Source: CBDDEC01 sp965198045
GTDB lineage: Bacteria; Chloroflexota; Dehalococcoidia; UBA2979
Direction of reading: 5' to 3'
Length of the DNA: 64,000 nt
Assembly (NCBI GenBank): GCA_965198045.1
Contig: CBDAOL010000008.1
Location: forward strand, 186,001 to 250,000
Position numbers and translations under genes: made by a program. How positions within the stretch are numbered: the first letter of the stretch is position 1; each line of letters begins with the position of its first letter. The notes under the pieces are model-generated. The model had not been told where the DNA came from. It worked only from the letters and a program-made list of their open reading frames with translations, and made no database searches. Of this stretch, positions 16,369 through 24,806 are shown one piece after another.

Positions 16369-16588
16369 TGATGCCCCCCCCGCCAACCCCGTGCCGCTAT
16401 CGAGGCAGACGTTTGTCCCTGACGAACGGTGGCACGTTCATCGTCGAGGAGACGGGCGCTGGCATGGTCCCGGGGTCGCTCGCCAACTTCGCCACATCGA
16501 TCGCCTGTATCGATGACGACAGCCAGCAGGCGAGCGGGGCGACCGTCATCGACGGCCGCATGGGTTCACGCCGACCGCTGGCGAGCAC
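16277..16588 (+). pseudogene. Surface protein, third repeat split over two frames
   Basis: The repeat MTIVKDAVPDQATDFIFARN runs in one frame to about 16415. It then resumes one frame later as NGGTFIVEETGAGMVPGSL through ACIDDDSQQASGATVIDG, and returns to the original frame as GFTPTAGEHVTCTFINRE near 16560. An inserted base near 16415 and a lost base near 16560 account for this. A run of eight C (16374-16381) lies inside but is not itself a frame change. Confidence 0.6.
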
Positions 16589-18784
16589 GTGACGTGCACG
16601 TTCATCAACCGGGAGATCGGCTCTGTCACCGTCCGCAAGGACACGACCGACTCAAGCACGGGTACATTCAACTTCCGGCTCGTGAATACCGACTTCGCCA
16701 TCGACAGCTCGTTCTCGTTGACCGGCAACGGCGACGTGACCGCGGCGATGCCGGTGCCGGGCCGGAGCGATTCGTCGTACACGCTGACCGAGACGTTCCG
16801 CGATGGTTACACCGTGGAGAAGATCGTCTGCACCAACAGCGGCGGCGTCTCGGTCGGAACACGGAACGGCAATGCGATCGTGTTCACCGTAGCCCCGGGC
16901 GAAGCTGTGCTCTGCGTGGTGACGAACGAGCCACCCACCGGGACGCTGACCATCGAAAAGCTCGCCCGCGGAGCGACGAGGCTGTTCAACTTCACGAGCG
17001 ACGGGTCGACGGAGGTGCCCGACGACTCCGCATCGGCCGGCGTTCTCCTCAACGGCGGATTCTCGATCACGGATGACGGAAGCGACGCAAACGCAACTGG
17101 CGTGACGTTTGTGATTCCAGTCCCCGGCGCGCCACGGTCGGTTACGGTCCGGGAAACCTCGCCGGGTGGCCGATGGAACCCGGGCCCCGTCACCTGCACC
17201 GATGCGAGCGGCAGTCCGACGGGCTCGCCCTCGACGAGCCAGGCAGCCGTCACCCTCAGTGCGGGAGACGTCATCACCTGTCGATTCGAGAACATTGAGT
17301 CCGGCTCGATCACGATCGACAAGGTCGTGACCAACGGTAACGGTCCGCAGGACCTCGATTTCGCCTTTTCCGGCGACCTGGGGGACTTTGCCCTCAGCGC
17401 AGACGACGCCGCGATGAAGGTCGAACCGCTTACGCCACAGACGCGGACCGTGACCGAGACGCTCCCCAACCCGCTGGACGGGTGGGCGGTGACGGGCGTG
17501 GCCGGCGCTGGCTGCACCGGTAACGTCAACATCACGCCGACCGATGTCACCTTCGACATCCTGCTCGCGCCGGGCGAGGACATCACTTGCACGGTGACCA
17601 ACAAGAAGGCGCCCACCCTCGAGGTGGTGAAGCAGGCGCCGAACCTGCCGGGACAGCAGTTCGACTTCGGGTTCGCCCCGCGGGCTCTCACAACGCCATT
17701 CGTTCCAGTGAACCCGGCGTTCGGGTTCCAGCTCCAGGACACGGAGGTGCAGCGCTTCGATGCTCCGTTCGGTGACGGCAATGCGCTGCAGAAGGACATC
17801 CCGATCGAGAGCGTGGAGTTGAACCTGCAGTCGGTCGAGCCGATCGCGGTCTGCACCAACCGGAACACGGGGGAGCTGTTCCCGCACCAGGTGCTACCGC
17901 TGGCAGGTAGTCCGCCATTGCCGCCGGGCTTCTTCGGCATCCGCATCACGCCGCTGGGCGCGGAGGACATCCGCTGTACGTTCACGAACGAGCCGGCGGG
18001 CACGCTCACGATCGTCAAGGACACGCAGCCCGGCCAGGCACAGCCCTTCGGGTTCAACGTCAGCGGTCACCCGGTCGCGGCCTTCATGCTCGCTGACGGC
18101 GGCGTGCGCGAGCTCGCAGGCATCACCGACGGTTCGACCGTCACAGTCGCCGAGGTCATGCGGCAGGGCTTCGACCTGACCTCGATCGCCTGCACCGGGA
18201 ACACCCTGAGCATCGTCGTGCCGAACCGGGCGGCGGGGACCGTGGCGGTCACGATCGTCAACGGCGAAGACGTGGTCTGCTACCTTCACGAACGTGGATA
18301 CGGACACGGACAACGACGGTTTGACCGACGCACTCGAGGTGCGCCTGCGGACCGACCCGGACAACCCGGACACCGACGGCGATGGTCGCTCGGACAGCGA
18401 CGAGTTGTTCATCGACCAGACGAACCCGCTCGACAAGACGAACAGCACGCCGCCCCCGGTGGTGCCGGCTCCCGAGCCGTCCGCTCTCTTCACGCCGGCG
18501 ATCGCGCCGGAGGGCGGGACGATCTCGAAGTACCAGGGTGGCCGGACCGTGCGGCAGCTCCTCGAGGATCCGCAGGCGAGGAACGCGACGACCGCGACGA
18601 TGACGCTGCCGGACGGCCGGTCAGCGACGCTGGTGGTGACGAGCCTGCCGTTCGTCAACGAGCCGTTCTTCGATGTCTTCTTCGACATCGACGTTTCGGC
18701 GCTGTCGCCGGAGGAGCGACTCGACCTCGTGATTCCGCCGTGCACGCTGATGTTCGTGCGGAGCCTGTCGAATATCGGCAGTAG
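16589..18784 (+). CDS. Surface protein, main repeat segment
   Basis: About 570 meaningful residues of tandem prealbumin/DUF11-like repeats. Each is 80-100 residues long, opening with patterns such as GSVTVRKDT, GTLTIEKLA, GSITIDKVV and GTLTIVKDT, and closing with an ITC-x-F/V-x-N motif. Meaningful sequence ends at VVCY near 18280. Beyond it the frame is Arg-rich nonsense, and the true continuation, a thrombospondin-type Asp repeat, is in the next frame. An extra T near 18281 would do this. The role is probably adhesion or cell-wall display. Confidence 0.7.
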   Translation: MTCTFINREIGSVTVRKDTTDSSTGTFNFRLVNTDFAIDSSFSLTGNGDVTAAMPVPGRSDSSYTLTETFRDGYTVEKIVCTNSGGVSVGTRNGNAIVFTVAPGEAVLCVVTNEPPTGTLTIEKLARGATRLFNFTSDGSTEVPDDSASAGVLLNGGFSITDDGSDANATGVTFVIPVPGAPRSVTVRETSPGGRWNPGPVTCTDASGSPTGSPSTSQAAVTLSAGDVITCRFENIESGSITIDKVVTNGNGPQDLDFAFSGDLGDFALSADDAAMKVEPLTPQTRTVTETLPNPLDGWAVTGVAGAGCTGNVNITPTDVTFDILLAPGEDITCTVTNKKAPTLEVVKQAPNLPGQQFDFGFAPRALTTPFVPVNPAFGFQLQDTEVQRFDAPFGDGNALQKDIPIESVELNLQSVEPIAVCTNRNTGELFPHQVLPLAGSPPLPPGFFGIRITPLGAEDIRCTFTNEPAGTLTIVKDTQPGQAQPFGFNVSGHPVAAFMLADGGVRELAGITDGSTVTVAEVMRQGFDLTSIACTGNTLSIVVPNRAAGTVAVTIVNGEDVVCYLHERGYGHGQRRFDRRTRGAPADRPGQPGHRRRWSLGQRRVVHRPDEPARQDEQHAAPGGAGSRAVRSLHAGDRAGGRDDLEVPGWPDRAAAPRGSAGEERDDRDDDAAGRPVSDAGGDEPAVRQRAVLRCLLRHRRFGAVAGGATRPRDSAVHADVRAEPVEYRQ

Positions 18785-18800
18785 CGGCGAGGACGGCTAG
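18294..18800 (+). CDS. Surface protein, C-terminal segment with calcium-binding TSP3 repeats
   Basis: This begins with thrombospondin type 3 repeats (DTDNDGLTD, NPDTDGDGRSDSDELFIDQ), Asp-rich calcium-binding loops that usually link repeats to an anchoring end. A ~100-residue beta-rich C-terminal domain follows. The TSP3 module and its downstream DQTN segment closely match those of the second surface protein at 21.5 kb. It has no ribosome site of its own and is best read as the end of the frameshifted gene. Confidence 0.7.
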   Translation: MDTDTDNDGLTDALEVRLRTDPDNPDTDGDGRSDSDELFIDQTNPLDKTNSTPPPVVPAPEPSALFTPAIAPEGGTISKYQGGRTVRQLLEDPQARNATTATMTLPDGRSATLVVTSLPFVNEPFFDVFFDIDVSALSPEERLDLVIPPCTLMFVRSLSNIGSSGEDG

Positions 18801-18803
18801 CGG

Positions 18804-18844
18804 CCATCTGGTAGCGACCATCTGGTAGCGACCTCCGGTAGCGA
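18804..18844. repeat. 14-bp tandem repeat after the stop codon
   Basis: CCATCTGGTAGCGA occurs twice in perfect tandem (18804-18817, 18818-18831), followed by a degenerate third copy, starting right after the TAG stop of the surface-protein gene. It looks like replication slippage. Confidence 0.85.
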
Positions 18845-18873
18845 CAGAGCACCCTCGAGGGGTACGCCGGCGG

Positions 18874-18892
18874 CCCCGGACACAGTCCGGGG
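18874..18892 (+). terminator. Hairpin, likely terminator of the surface-protein transcript
   Basis: CCCCGGAC and GTCCGGGG form a perfect 8-bp stem around ACA, followed by a weakly T-containing tract. It sits 74 nt after the stop and 127 nt before the next gene. Confidence 0.55.
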
Positions 18893-19019
18893 TCGCTCGC
18901 GTCGGGGGGTCCTTCGCGACGTGATGCGCGCTCCAGTCGGCACGACACAGAGGGAGTAGAGTCCACGGACGAATTCACGTCGAGGGTTTGCGCCTCCGAC
19001 GTTTGCAAGGGGGATACAG

Positions 19020-19844
19020 ATGGCAGACAAGCTTGTCTCGCTTGACTGGGTCGCCGAACACGGCGGCGATGACAACGTCGTGCTCGTCGAGGTCGATGTC
19101 GACACCGACGCCTACGGCGAGGGCCACATCGAGGGCGCCGTCGGCTGGAACTGGACGACGCAGCTCCAGGACCAGACCCGCCGCGACATCCTGACGAAAG
19201 AAGGCATCGAGGAGCTGCTCGGCGGCTCCGGCGTCGGCAATGACACCCATGTCGTGCTCTATGGCGACAACAACAACTGGTTCGCGGCGTACGCGCTGTG
19301 GATCCTCGAGCTGTACGGCCACGACAACGTCTCGCTGATGGACGGTGGGCGCGTGAAGTGGCTCGCCGAGGAGCGTGCGACCACGACCGATGCACCCTCG
19401 GTCGGCGCGACCTCGTACACGGCGAGCGAGGCCGATGCGGCCCTGCGCGCGGAGCGCGACGAGGTGCTAACGGCCGTCGGGAGCGCCTCGACGCAGCTCG
19501 TCGACGTGCGCAGCCCGGCGGAGTTCAACGGCGAGATCATCGCGCCGCCGGGCATGGCGGAGACGGCGCAGCGCGCCGGGCACATCCCGGGGGCGAAGAA
19601 CATCCCGTGGGCGACGGTGGCCAACGAGGACGGGACGTTCAAGTCGGAGGCCGAGCTGCGCGACATCTACGGCGGCGCCGGCATCGATGGGGACACCGAC
19701 ACCATCGCCTACTGCCGCATCGGCGAGCGCTCCTCGCACACGTGGTTTGCGCTGAAGCACATCCTGGGCATCGCGAACGTCAAGAACTACGACGGCTCGT
19801 GGACCGAGTACGGCTCGTTGATCAATGTGCCTATTGAGAAATAG
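19020..19844 (+). CDS. Thiosulfate sulfurtransferase (CysA2/SseA-like rhodanese)
   Basis: A 274-residue protein with two rhodanese domains. The first is inactive. The second carries the active loop YCRIGERSSHTWF with Cys232. The sequence closely follows mycobacterial CysA2/CysA3 thiosulfate sulfurtransferases, including NNNWFAAYALW and the C-terminal NYDGSWTEYGSL. It transfers sulfane sulfur from thiosulfate through a Cys persulfide. Because the E1 fusion lacks a rhodanese domain, this enzyme is a good candidate to supply its sulfur. GGGGGAT precedes the ATG. It is the first gene of a three-gene unit with the JAMM protease. Confidence 0.92.
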   Translation: MADKLVSLDWVAEHGGDDNVVLVEVDVDTDAYGEGHIEGAVGWNWTTQLQDQTRRDILTKEGIEELLGGSGVGNDTHVVLYGDNNNWFAAYALWILELYGHDNVSLMDGGRVKWLAEERATTTDAPSVGATSYTASEADAALRAERDEVLTAVGSASTQLVDVRSPAEFNGEIIAPPGMAETAQRAGHIPGAKNIPWATVANEDGTFKSEAELRDIYGGAGIDGDTDTIAYCRIGERSSHTWFALKHILGIANVKNYDGSWTEYGSLINVPIEK

Positions 19845-19861
19845 CGGACGAGAAATAGCGG
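19836..19861. repeat. 14-bp tandem duplication across a stop codon
   Basis: GAGAAATAGCGG occurs at 19836-19847 and 19850-19861. The first copy holds the TAG stop of the sulfurtransferase; the second restores a second stop and places the ribosome site region of the next gene. Confidence 0.85.
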
Positions 19862-19868
19862 CCCGCCG

Positions 19869-20258
19869 ATGACGACGCAACCGTCGGGCGCGCTGCAGCA
19901 ACGCCTGCTGCGGCGCGCTCTGGCGGCGAACGACGCCGCTCGCCTGCACGTGCGCTTCCGCGCCGAGGTGGTCGACCGCTATCGCGAGCTCGCCAGCGCC
20001 GAGGTGATGCGCACGCGCACCGTCGGCCGCATCGCCGTCACCGGCCGCTGGTCCCTCGATGTTGGGATCGTCGAGGACGGCGGCGAGGCTGCGGTGCACG
20101 TCGCCTTCGCCGACCTCGTGGAGCGGCTGCCGGAGGAGGAGCGTGACCACTGGATCGCGCACGCGCTCGACTGGCCGGCGTCGACGAACTTCCTGACGAT
20201 GTCGCTGGCGGGTGGCGCCGCCTGCCTCGATGATGGCGACACCGTCCCCTGGGAGTGA
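19869..20258 (+). CDS. Conserved-looking hypothetical protein in sulfur operon
   Basis: A soluble 129-residue protein of no recognised family. It begins with an amphipathic helical half (about 5-45: LQQRLLRRALAANDAARLHV) followed by strand-rich RIAVTGRWSLDVGIVED and an acidic C-terminus. It has no Cys besides one near residue 119 (AACLDD), and no signal or membrane segment. It is 24 nt after the sulfurtransferase and 27 nt before the JAMM protease, so it most likely has a role tied to one of them. Confidence 0.7.
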   Translation: MTTQPSGALQQRLLRRALAANDAARLHVRFRAEVVDRYRELASAEVMRTRTVGRIAVTGRWSLDVGIVEDGGEAAVHVAFADLVERLPEEERDHWIAHALDWPASTNFLTMSLAGGAACLDDGDTVPWE

Positions 20259-20285
20259 GCGCTCGCTGACGTTTGAGGAGCCGCC

Positions 20286-20765
20286 GTGCCGCGCATCTCG
20301 CAGCAGCTGATCGACGACATGATCGCGCACGCGCGCGAGGAGGGCATGCGCGCCCTGGCGGCTGCGCCCGACGACGACGACGTGCTGCCGAACGAGGCCT
20401 GCGGCATGGTCCACGCCTCGGCGGCGGGTGAGCCGATCGAGGTGCATCGCGTGGAGAACGGGGCGGCCAGCCCCTACCGCTACGAGATGGCGCCGCTGCG
20501 GATGATGCAGCTCGAGCAGCAGCGCGATGACACCGGCGAGACGCTGTTCGCCATCTACCACTCGCACGTCGCCTCGGCGGCCTACCCCTCGCCGACGGAC
20601 GTGCGCATGGCGTTCTTCCCGCCGGGCGAGATGGATCGCGAGCCGATGTACCCCGACACCTACTACATCGTGATCTCGATGGCCGACGAATCCGCCCCCG
20701 ACGTGCGCGCCTACCGCATCCGCCAGGGCGGCACAGTCGAAGAGGAGCCGATCGAGGTCGGTTGA
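20286..20765 (+). CDS. JAMM/M67 metalloprotease (Mec-type, acts on sulfur carriers)
   Basis: A 159-residue single-domain JAMM protease. The zinc site is Glu37 (NEACGM), His92-x-His94 (IYHSHV) and Asp105, with Ser102 in the motif HxHx7Sx2D. In M. tuberculosis Mec releases cysteine from the CysO-cysteine adduct, and in Wolinella HcyD trims a carrier C-terminus. Here it could release the amino acid product, cut the UBL-E1 fusion after Gly-Gly, or both. It lies in one operon with the sulfurtransferase. The acidic loop at 29-34 is unusual. The 197-nt gap that follows holds no recognised gene. Confidence 0.92.
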   Translation: MPRISQQLIDDMIAHAREEGMRALAAAPDDDDVLPNEACGMVHASAAGEPIEVHRVENGAASPYRYEMAPLRMMQLEQQRDDTGETLFAIYHSHVASAAYPSPTDVRMAFFPPGEMDREPMYPDTYYIVISMADESAPDVRAYRIRQGGTVEEEPIEVG

Positions 20766-20962
20766 CCCCTCGGGTGCGCGGTACTCGACCGACACGTCGT
20801 ACCGGGTGGCTATCGGTCTAGATCTCCGCAGCAGGACGATCCCGCGCCGACTACCCTCTTCAAGTCTCGTTAAAGCTCTACTTGTCGCGATTGCTCCTGC
20901 GAGCTGTCGATCCTAGCGTCGGTACCTACCGTCGTTCTAGAAAGGCCCCGCTTGTGCGAGCG

Positions 20963-22038
20963 ATGATCAGCAAGTGGCGAATGGCGCCAGCATCGATCGC
21001 GCTCGCGTCTGCGATCGCAGTTTCACTGGTCGCCGCTACCGTCGTACCCGAGGCTCGGCAAGCGACGTCGGCCCGTTTACGATGGTGACGATCACGAAGG
21101 TGCTCGAGCCGGCGGATGATCCAGGCCGATTCGATCTGAACATCGGCGCCGATCAAGCGAGCCCCGTTCGTGTGCTTGCCAACGCCGGGGCGGGACAGCA
21201 GAAGACGGACGCGGAGTTTGAGTTCAGTATTGCCGATAGTGTCGCGAACTTCACCGTCAGCGAGAGCATTGGCGACGCGTCGCCAGCGGGCTCGTCGCTT
21301 GCCGACTACGACACCCGGATTGAGTGCGTCACAAAGGTCGAAACCCCCGGAGCGGGCTTCACCGAGATGCTGCCTCATACTGGCGAGGGTCCCGTACTCG
21401 CATTCGGCGTAACGGTCTTCAGCGATCAGGTCATCACCAACATCGTCTGCATCATCACGAACGTGCGGATCGCTGAGGGGGAGCCGATGCCGGGGGACAA
21501 GGACGGCGACGGGCTCTCCGACGCAGCAGGGGCTGACCTTGGAACTGACCCCTGCAATCCGGACACGGACGGCGATGGCCGGAACGACGCCGACGAGCTG
21601 TTCATCGACCAGACGAATCCGCGCGACCCCCTGAACACGCCGACGCCGATCGCTCCCCGAAGCCCGGCGCCGGGCACCTTCTTCCCGACGCCCACGCTCG
21701 ACCGTGAACTCACGATCTTAGGCGGGGGACCGCTCCGGGAGCTCCAGGGGTCGCTCAATGACCTCGGCCTCGGGTACCAGTCCGCGACGTTCACGCTGGA
21801 AAACGGGCAGGTCGTGACGCTACCGGCGGATCCGACGAGTCCCGGTATGTTCTCGTTCTTCACGGCGTTCGATGACTTCGACGCGGACGGGCTGGGCCCA
21901 GATTCGGACTTCGACCCGTTCCTCGACCGCGAGATTCCGTTCTGCACGCCGACGTTGCTCGACACGACGCCGATCTTGATCTTCGCCGACGGCTTCGAGT
22001 CCGGTGACACCTCCGCCTGGTCAAGCATCGGGCCGTAG
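20963..22038 (+). CDS. Secreted TSP3-repeat surface protein, frameshifted after signal peptide
   Basis: A signal peptide (MISKWRMAPASIALASAIAV to about ATSA) is read from the ATG at 20963. The mature part, from SDVGPFTMVTITKVLEPADD on, is one frame back, so one base is missing near 21060-21080. The mature protein has one DUF11-like domain, a TSP3 calcium-binding repeat (DKDGDGLSD, NPDTDGDGRNDADELF), a Pro-rich linker, and a C-terminal domain ending IFADGFESGDTSAWS, which may be a sorting or anchoring tag. Its TSP3 region is nearly the same as that of the 18.3-kb segment, so the two genes share a module. Confidence 0.72.
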
Positions 22039-22083
22039 CTCCGTCGCGGCGCGACTGCGTGTCGGCGGTCGTACGATCGGGGC

Positions 22084-22944
22084 ATGAGCGACACGTCAAC
22101 GTTTGCTGAGCCCTCGCCCGAGCCGATCGAAATCGGCGGGCGGCCGTTCGTGTGGGGCGAGCGGACGTACGTCATGGGCGTCGTCAACGTCACGCCCGAC
22201 TCGTTCTCCGGCGACGGCGTGCTCGACCCGGCGCGCGCCGCCGACCTGGCGCTGGCGATGGTCGAGGCGGGGGCGGACCTGATCGATGTCGGCGCCGAGT
22301 CGACGCGGCCGGACCACGACCCGCTGGGCGCGCACGACGAGTGGGAGCGCCTCGAACCGGTGCTGGCGGCGGTGCGACACCGCATCGACGCGCCGATCTC
22401 AGTCGACACGTCGAAGGCGATCGTGGCTGAGCGAGCGTTCCACGCCGGCGCCGATGCGCTGAACGACGTGCTCGGACTGCGCGGCGACGATCACATCGCC
22501 GGCATCCTGGCGCGCTACGAAAAGCCCGCCGTGGTGATGCACAACCAGCGCGACCGCGAGTTCGGTGGCGATGTCATCGGCGACATCTGCGCCGGCCTCG
22601 GGCGGTCGTTGGCCATCGCCGAGGAAGCGGGCGTCCCACGCGAGCGGCTGATCATCGACCCGGGGTTCGGGTTCGGCTGGGGGCCGGTACAGAACCTCGA
22701 AATGCTGCGCCGCCTCGGCGAGTTGCGTCGCCTCGGACGCCCGGTGCTGCTCGGGACCTCGCGGAAGTCGACGATCGGCTACGTCATCGACCGTCCGCCG
22801 CAAGAGCGGGTCTGGGGGACGGCGGCGACGGTGGCGCTGGCGATCGAGCAGGGCGTGGACATCGTTCGGGTGCACGACGTCGACGAGATGGTGCAGGTCG
22901 CCCGCGTTAGCGACGCGGTCGTCCGTGGTCTCGGGGAGGCCTAG
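22084..22944 (+). CDS. folP: Dihydropteroate synthase
   Basis: FolP condenses p-aminobenzoate with hydroxymethyl-dihydropterin pyrophosphate in folate synthesis. The TIM-barrel signatures are present: VMGVVNVTPDSFSGDG, DVGAESTRPDHD, SVDTSKAIVAERAF, the pterin site DPGFGFGW and the Arg-His region of the C-terminal strand (IVRVHDVDEM). Length 286 is normal. A -10-like TACGAT lies at 22072-22077, very close to the ATG, suggesting a short leader. It is followed by folK, 4 nt after its stop. Confidence 0.95.
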   Translation: MSDTSTFAEPSPEPIEIGGRPFVWGERTYVMGVVNVTPDSFSGDGVLDPARAADLALAMVEAGADLIDVGAESTRPDHDPLGAHDEWERLEPVLAAVRHRIDAPISVDTSKAIVAERAFHAGADALNDVLGLRGDDHIAGILARYEKPAVVMHNQRDREFGGDVIGDICAGLGRSLAIAEEAGVPRERLIIDPGFGFGWGPVQNLEMLRRLGELRRLGRPVLLGTSRKSTIGYVIDRPPQERVWGTAATVALAIEQGVDIVRVHDVDEMVQVARVSDAVVRGLGEA

Positions 22945-22948
22945 CGGC

Positions 22949-23497
22949 GTGGCGTCACACTTATCAAGGCAGGTGTACCTCTCGCTCGGCTCGAACCTCG
23001 GCGACCGGGTCGAGCAGCTGCGCTCCGCGCTCGACGGCCTGCGCGCGGGCGGGGTGGCGGTCGACGCGGTGTCGCCTGTCTACGAGACGGCCGCGTGGGG
23101 CGTAGAGGACCAGCCCGACTTCGCCAACATCGCTGCAAGGGGCGCGACGGACCTCGACGCTGGCGACATCCTTACGCTCGCGAAACGCCTTGAGGCGGCG
23201 GCGGGCCGGGACTTCGATGCGCCGCGCTGGTCGTTGCGCCCGCTCGACATCGACATTGCTCTGATCGAGGGCGAAGTCGTCCGCAGCGAAGAGCTGACGG
23301 TGCCACACCTCATGCTCCACGAACGCGCGTTCGCGCTGGTGCCGCTGGCGGAGATCGCGCCCTCGGCGGTGCATCCGGGCCTCGGCGTCAGCGTGAAGGC
23401 GTTGCGTCAGGCGTTGCCTCGACGCGAACTCGATGGCGTGCGCCGCCTCGAGGGTGTCGGCGAGCGTTGGTACGAACTGCCGAGGCGGCGCGGCTAG
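22949..23497 (+). CDS. folK: 2-amino-4-hydroxy-6-hydroxymethyldihydropteridine pyrophosphokinase
   Basis: HPPK makes the pyrophosphate substrate for FolP. Landmarks are YLSLGSNLGDR, SPVYETAAWG, the magnesium-binding RPLDIDIALIEG and PHLMLHERAFAL. I chose GTG at 22949 (GGGGAGG at 22933-22939); an upstream GTG at 22925 would overlap folP. Its stop overlaps that of the convergent minus-strand gene. No folB is visible in the window. The Arg-rich tail is typical of this genome. Confidence 0.93.
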   Translation: MASHLSRQVYLSLGSNLGDRVEQLRSALDGLRAGGVAVDAVSPVYETAAWGVEDQPDFANIAARGATDLDAGDILTLAKRLEAAAGRDFDAPRWSLRPLDIDIALIEGEVVRSEELTVPHLMLHERAFALVPLAEIAPSAVHPGLGVSVKALRQALPRRELDGVRRLEGVGERWYELPRRRG

Positions 23498-23748
23498 CCG
23501 ACGGTCTCGGGCGGGGGCGCGCCCTCGGCCTCTTCGACCGGGTAGTCGGCGGGGTCGTCCCAGTTGGTCGTGGCCATGGTGTAGCCGACCCAGAACGCGA
23601 GGCCGGAGATCGCGGCGAGGCCACCAAAGACAGGCAGCGCGATCGCCGCGTAGCTGCGACGGGATGCGCCGACGAGGAACAGCAGCACCTGGGCCACGGC
23701 GACGCCCATCATCAGCTGGCCGATCTGGCGCGAACGCTCCCGGGTCAT
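23494..23748 (-). CDS. Small membrane protein
   Basis: An 84-residue protein with two predicted membrane helices (about 12-28 and 34-56), a short Arg-rich turn between them, and an acidic Pro/Glu-rich tail. No family is recognised. Its ATG overlaps the stop of the Trm112-like gene upstream on the same strand (ATGA), so the two are coupled. Confidence 0.7.
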   Translation of the reverse strand: MTRERSRQIGQLMMGVAVAQVLLFLVGASRRSYAAIALPVFGGLAAISGLAFWVGYTMATTNWDDPADYPVEEAEGAPPPETVG

Positions 23749-23963
23749 CCGTCACTGCCCTCCTGTGCCGCTGCTTCGAGCTCGCGGCGGAGGTCGGGCG
23801 GCAGCAGGTTCGGTATGCCCTCGCTGATCGGGTAGGTCTCGTCGCAGGCGGCGCAGTGCAGCGAGCCCTCGAGGATCTCGCCGTCGTCCTCCTGCTCGAC
23901 GTTGAGCGTGAGCGTGCCTTTGCACACGGGGCAGACGAGGATGTCCATCAGGTCTCGGCGCAT
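23745..23963 (-). CDS. Trm112-like zinc-ribbon protein
   Basis: A 72-residue protein of the Trm112/UPF0434 family: MDILVCPVCKGTLTL with the first CxxC, then LHCAACDETYPISEGIPNLL with the second. Family members often activate methyltransferases or act as small zinc proteins. The ATG at 23963 gives the expected length; longer upstream reading is Arg/Gln-rich and unsupported. It forms a two-gene minus-strand unit with the small membrane protein. Confidence 0.88.
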   Translation of the reverse strand: MRRDLMDILVCPVCKGTLTLNVEQEDDGEILEGSLHCAACDETYPISEGIPNLLPPDLRRELEAAAQEGSDG

Positions 23964-24086
23964 GTGGTCCCGCCTTGCGGCGCACGGTCGTCGTGCGGAC
24001 GCACAGGATAGGTTCCGCCTGCTCTCGCGGGCAATCGCGCATAGACTCGGAAGCCGGCGCGCCGCGCAGCGGCAGGGGTGGCTGGG

Positions 24087-24806
24087 ATGACCGAACCGGC
24101 GGGTGAGGCGACCTCGACGCGACGCATCGCCATGCGGCGCAGCTACGCGCTGATCTCCGACGACGCGATCGAGGTGAAGCAGGCGCGCGCCGGGCTCGTG
24201 GTGCCGCTGGTGCAGGCGCTGCTGGCCGGCGGGGCGGTGTGGCTGATCGCGACGTACCTCGATCGGCTGCCGATATGGGTGCTGCTCGTGCTGCTGCTCG
24301 TGACGCTGTTCCTGGGCCCGGCGGCGATTCTCGGCCTTGTCTACAACCTCGTCGGTGCGGGCTTCCTGATGGAGCGGGCGAAGGAATCGGCGCGCTGGCA
24401 GCAGGGCTTCCTCGGGCTCGGCCTCGGCACGCACGAGCTCGTCCCGTTCTGGCGCATCGCGCACATCGAAGTGAGCGGTGACTTCGAGGATGAGCTGGGC
24501 AGCGGCGACCTGCAGGAGGTGGTGTCCTGGAGCGTGCGCCTGGTCAAGGACAACGACCGCACGTTCGACATCGCCGAGGTCGCCGCGGCACGTCCGATGG
24601 CGGACGAGGCGCTGGAGCGCGCGAACGAACTCGCCTCGGCGCTGGCCGCGATGGCCGGCACGGCGGCGGTCCTCGGTGAGCTCGAGGACTACGCGGACGC
24701 TGACGAACCGGCGGTCGGGGACGAGGCCGAGCCGCCGGTTGCGCGGCGGCGCTATCGTCGAGTTGATGACGCGGGTGACGAGGCTGTAGGAGGGACGCCC
24801 GAGTGA
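24087..24806 (+). CDS. Two-helix membrane protein of unknown function
   Basis: A 239-residue protein with two membrane helices (about 39-56 and 64-86), followed by a cytoplasmic domain with helical and beta pattern and a long acidic tail (EDYADADEPAVGDEAEPP). An AGGGG ribosome site favours the ATG at 24087 over the GTG at 24078. Its stop overlaps the start of the CoA-binding gene by 4 nt, indicating an operon. The N-terminal half resembles bacterial PH-like or membrane-scaffold proteins only loosely; function is unknown. Confidence 0.7.
   Translation: MTEPAGEATSTRRIAMRRSYALISDDAIEVKQARAGLVVPLVQALLAGGAVWLIATYLDRLPIWVLLVLLLVTLFLGPAAILGLVYNLVGAGFLMERAKESARWQQGFLGLGLGTHELVPFWRIAHIEVSGDFEDELGSGDLQEVVSWSVRLVKDNDRTFDIAEVAAARPMADEALERANELASALAAMAGTAAVLGELEDYADADEPAVGDEAEPPVARRRYRRVDDAGDEAVGGTPE

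Noticed and set aside
16374..16381. Run of eight C as a phase-variation switch in the surface gene
   Set aside because: The frame is the same on both sides of the run; the frame changes lie elsewhere.
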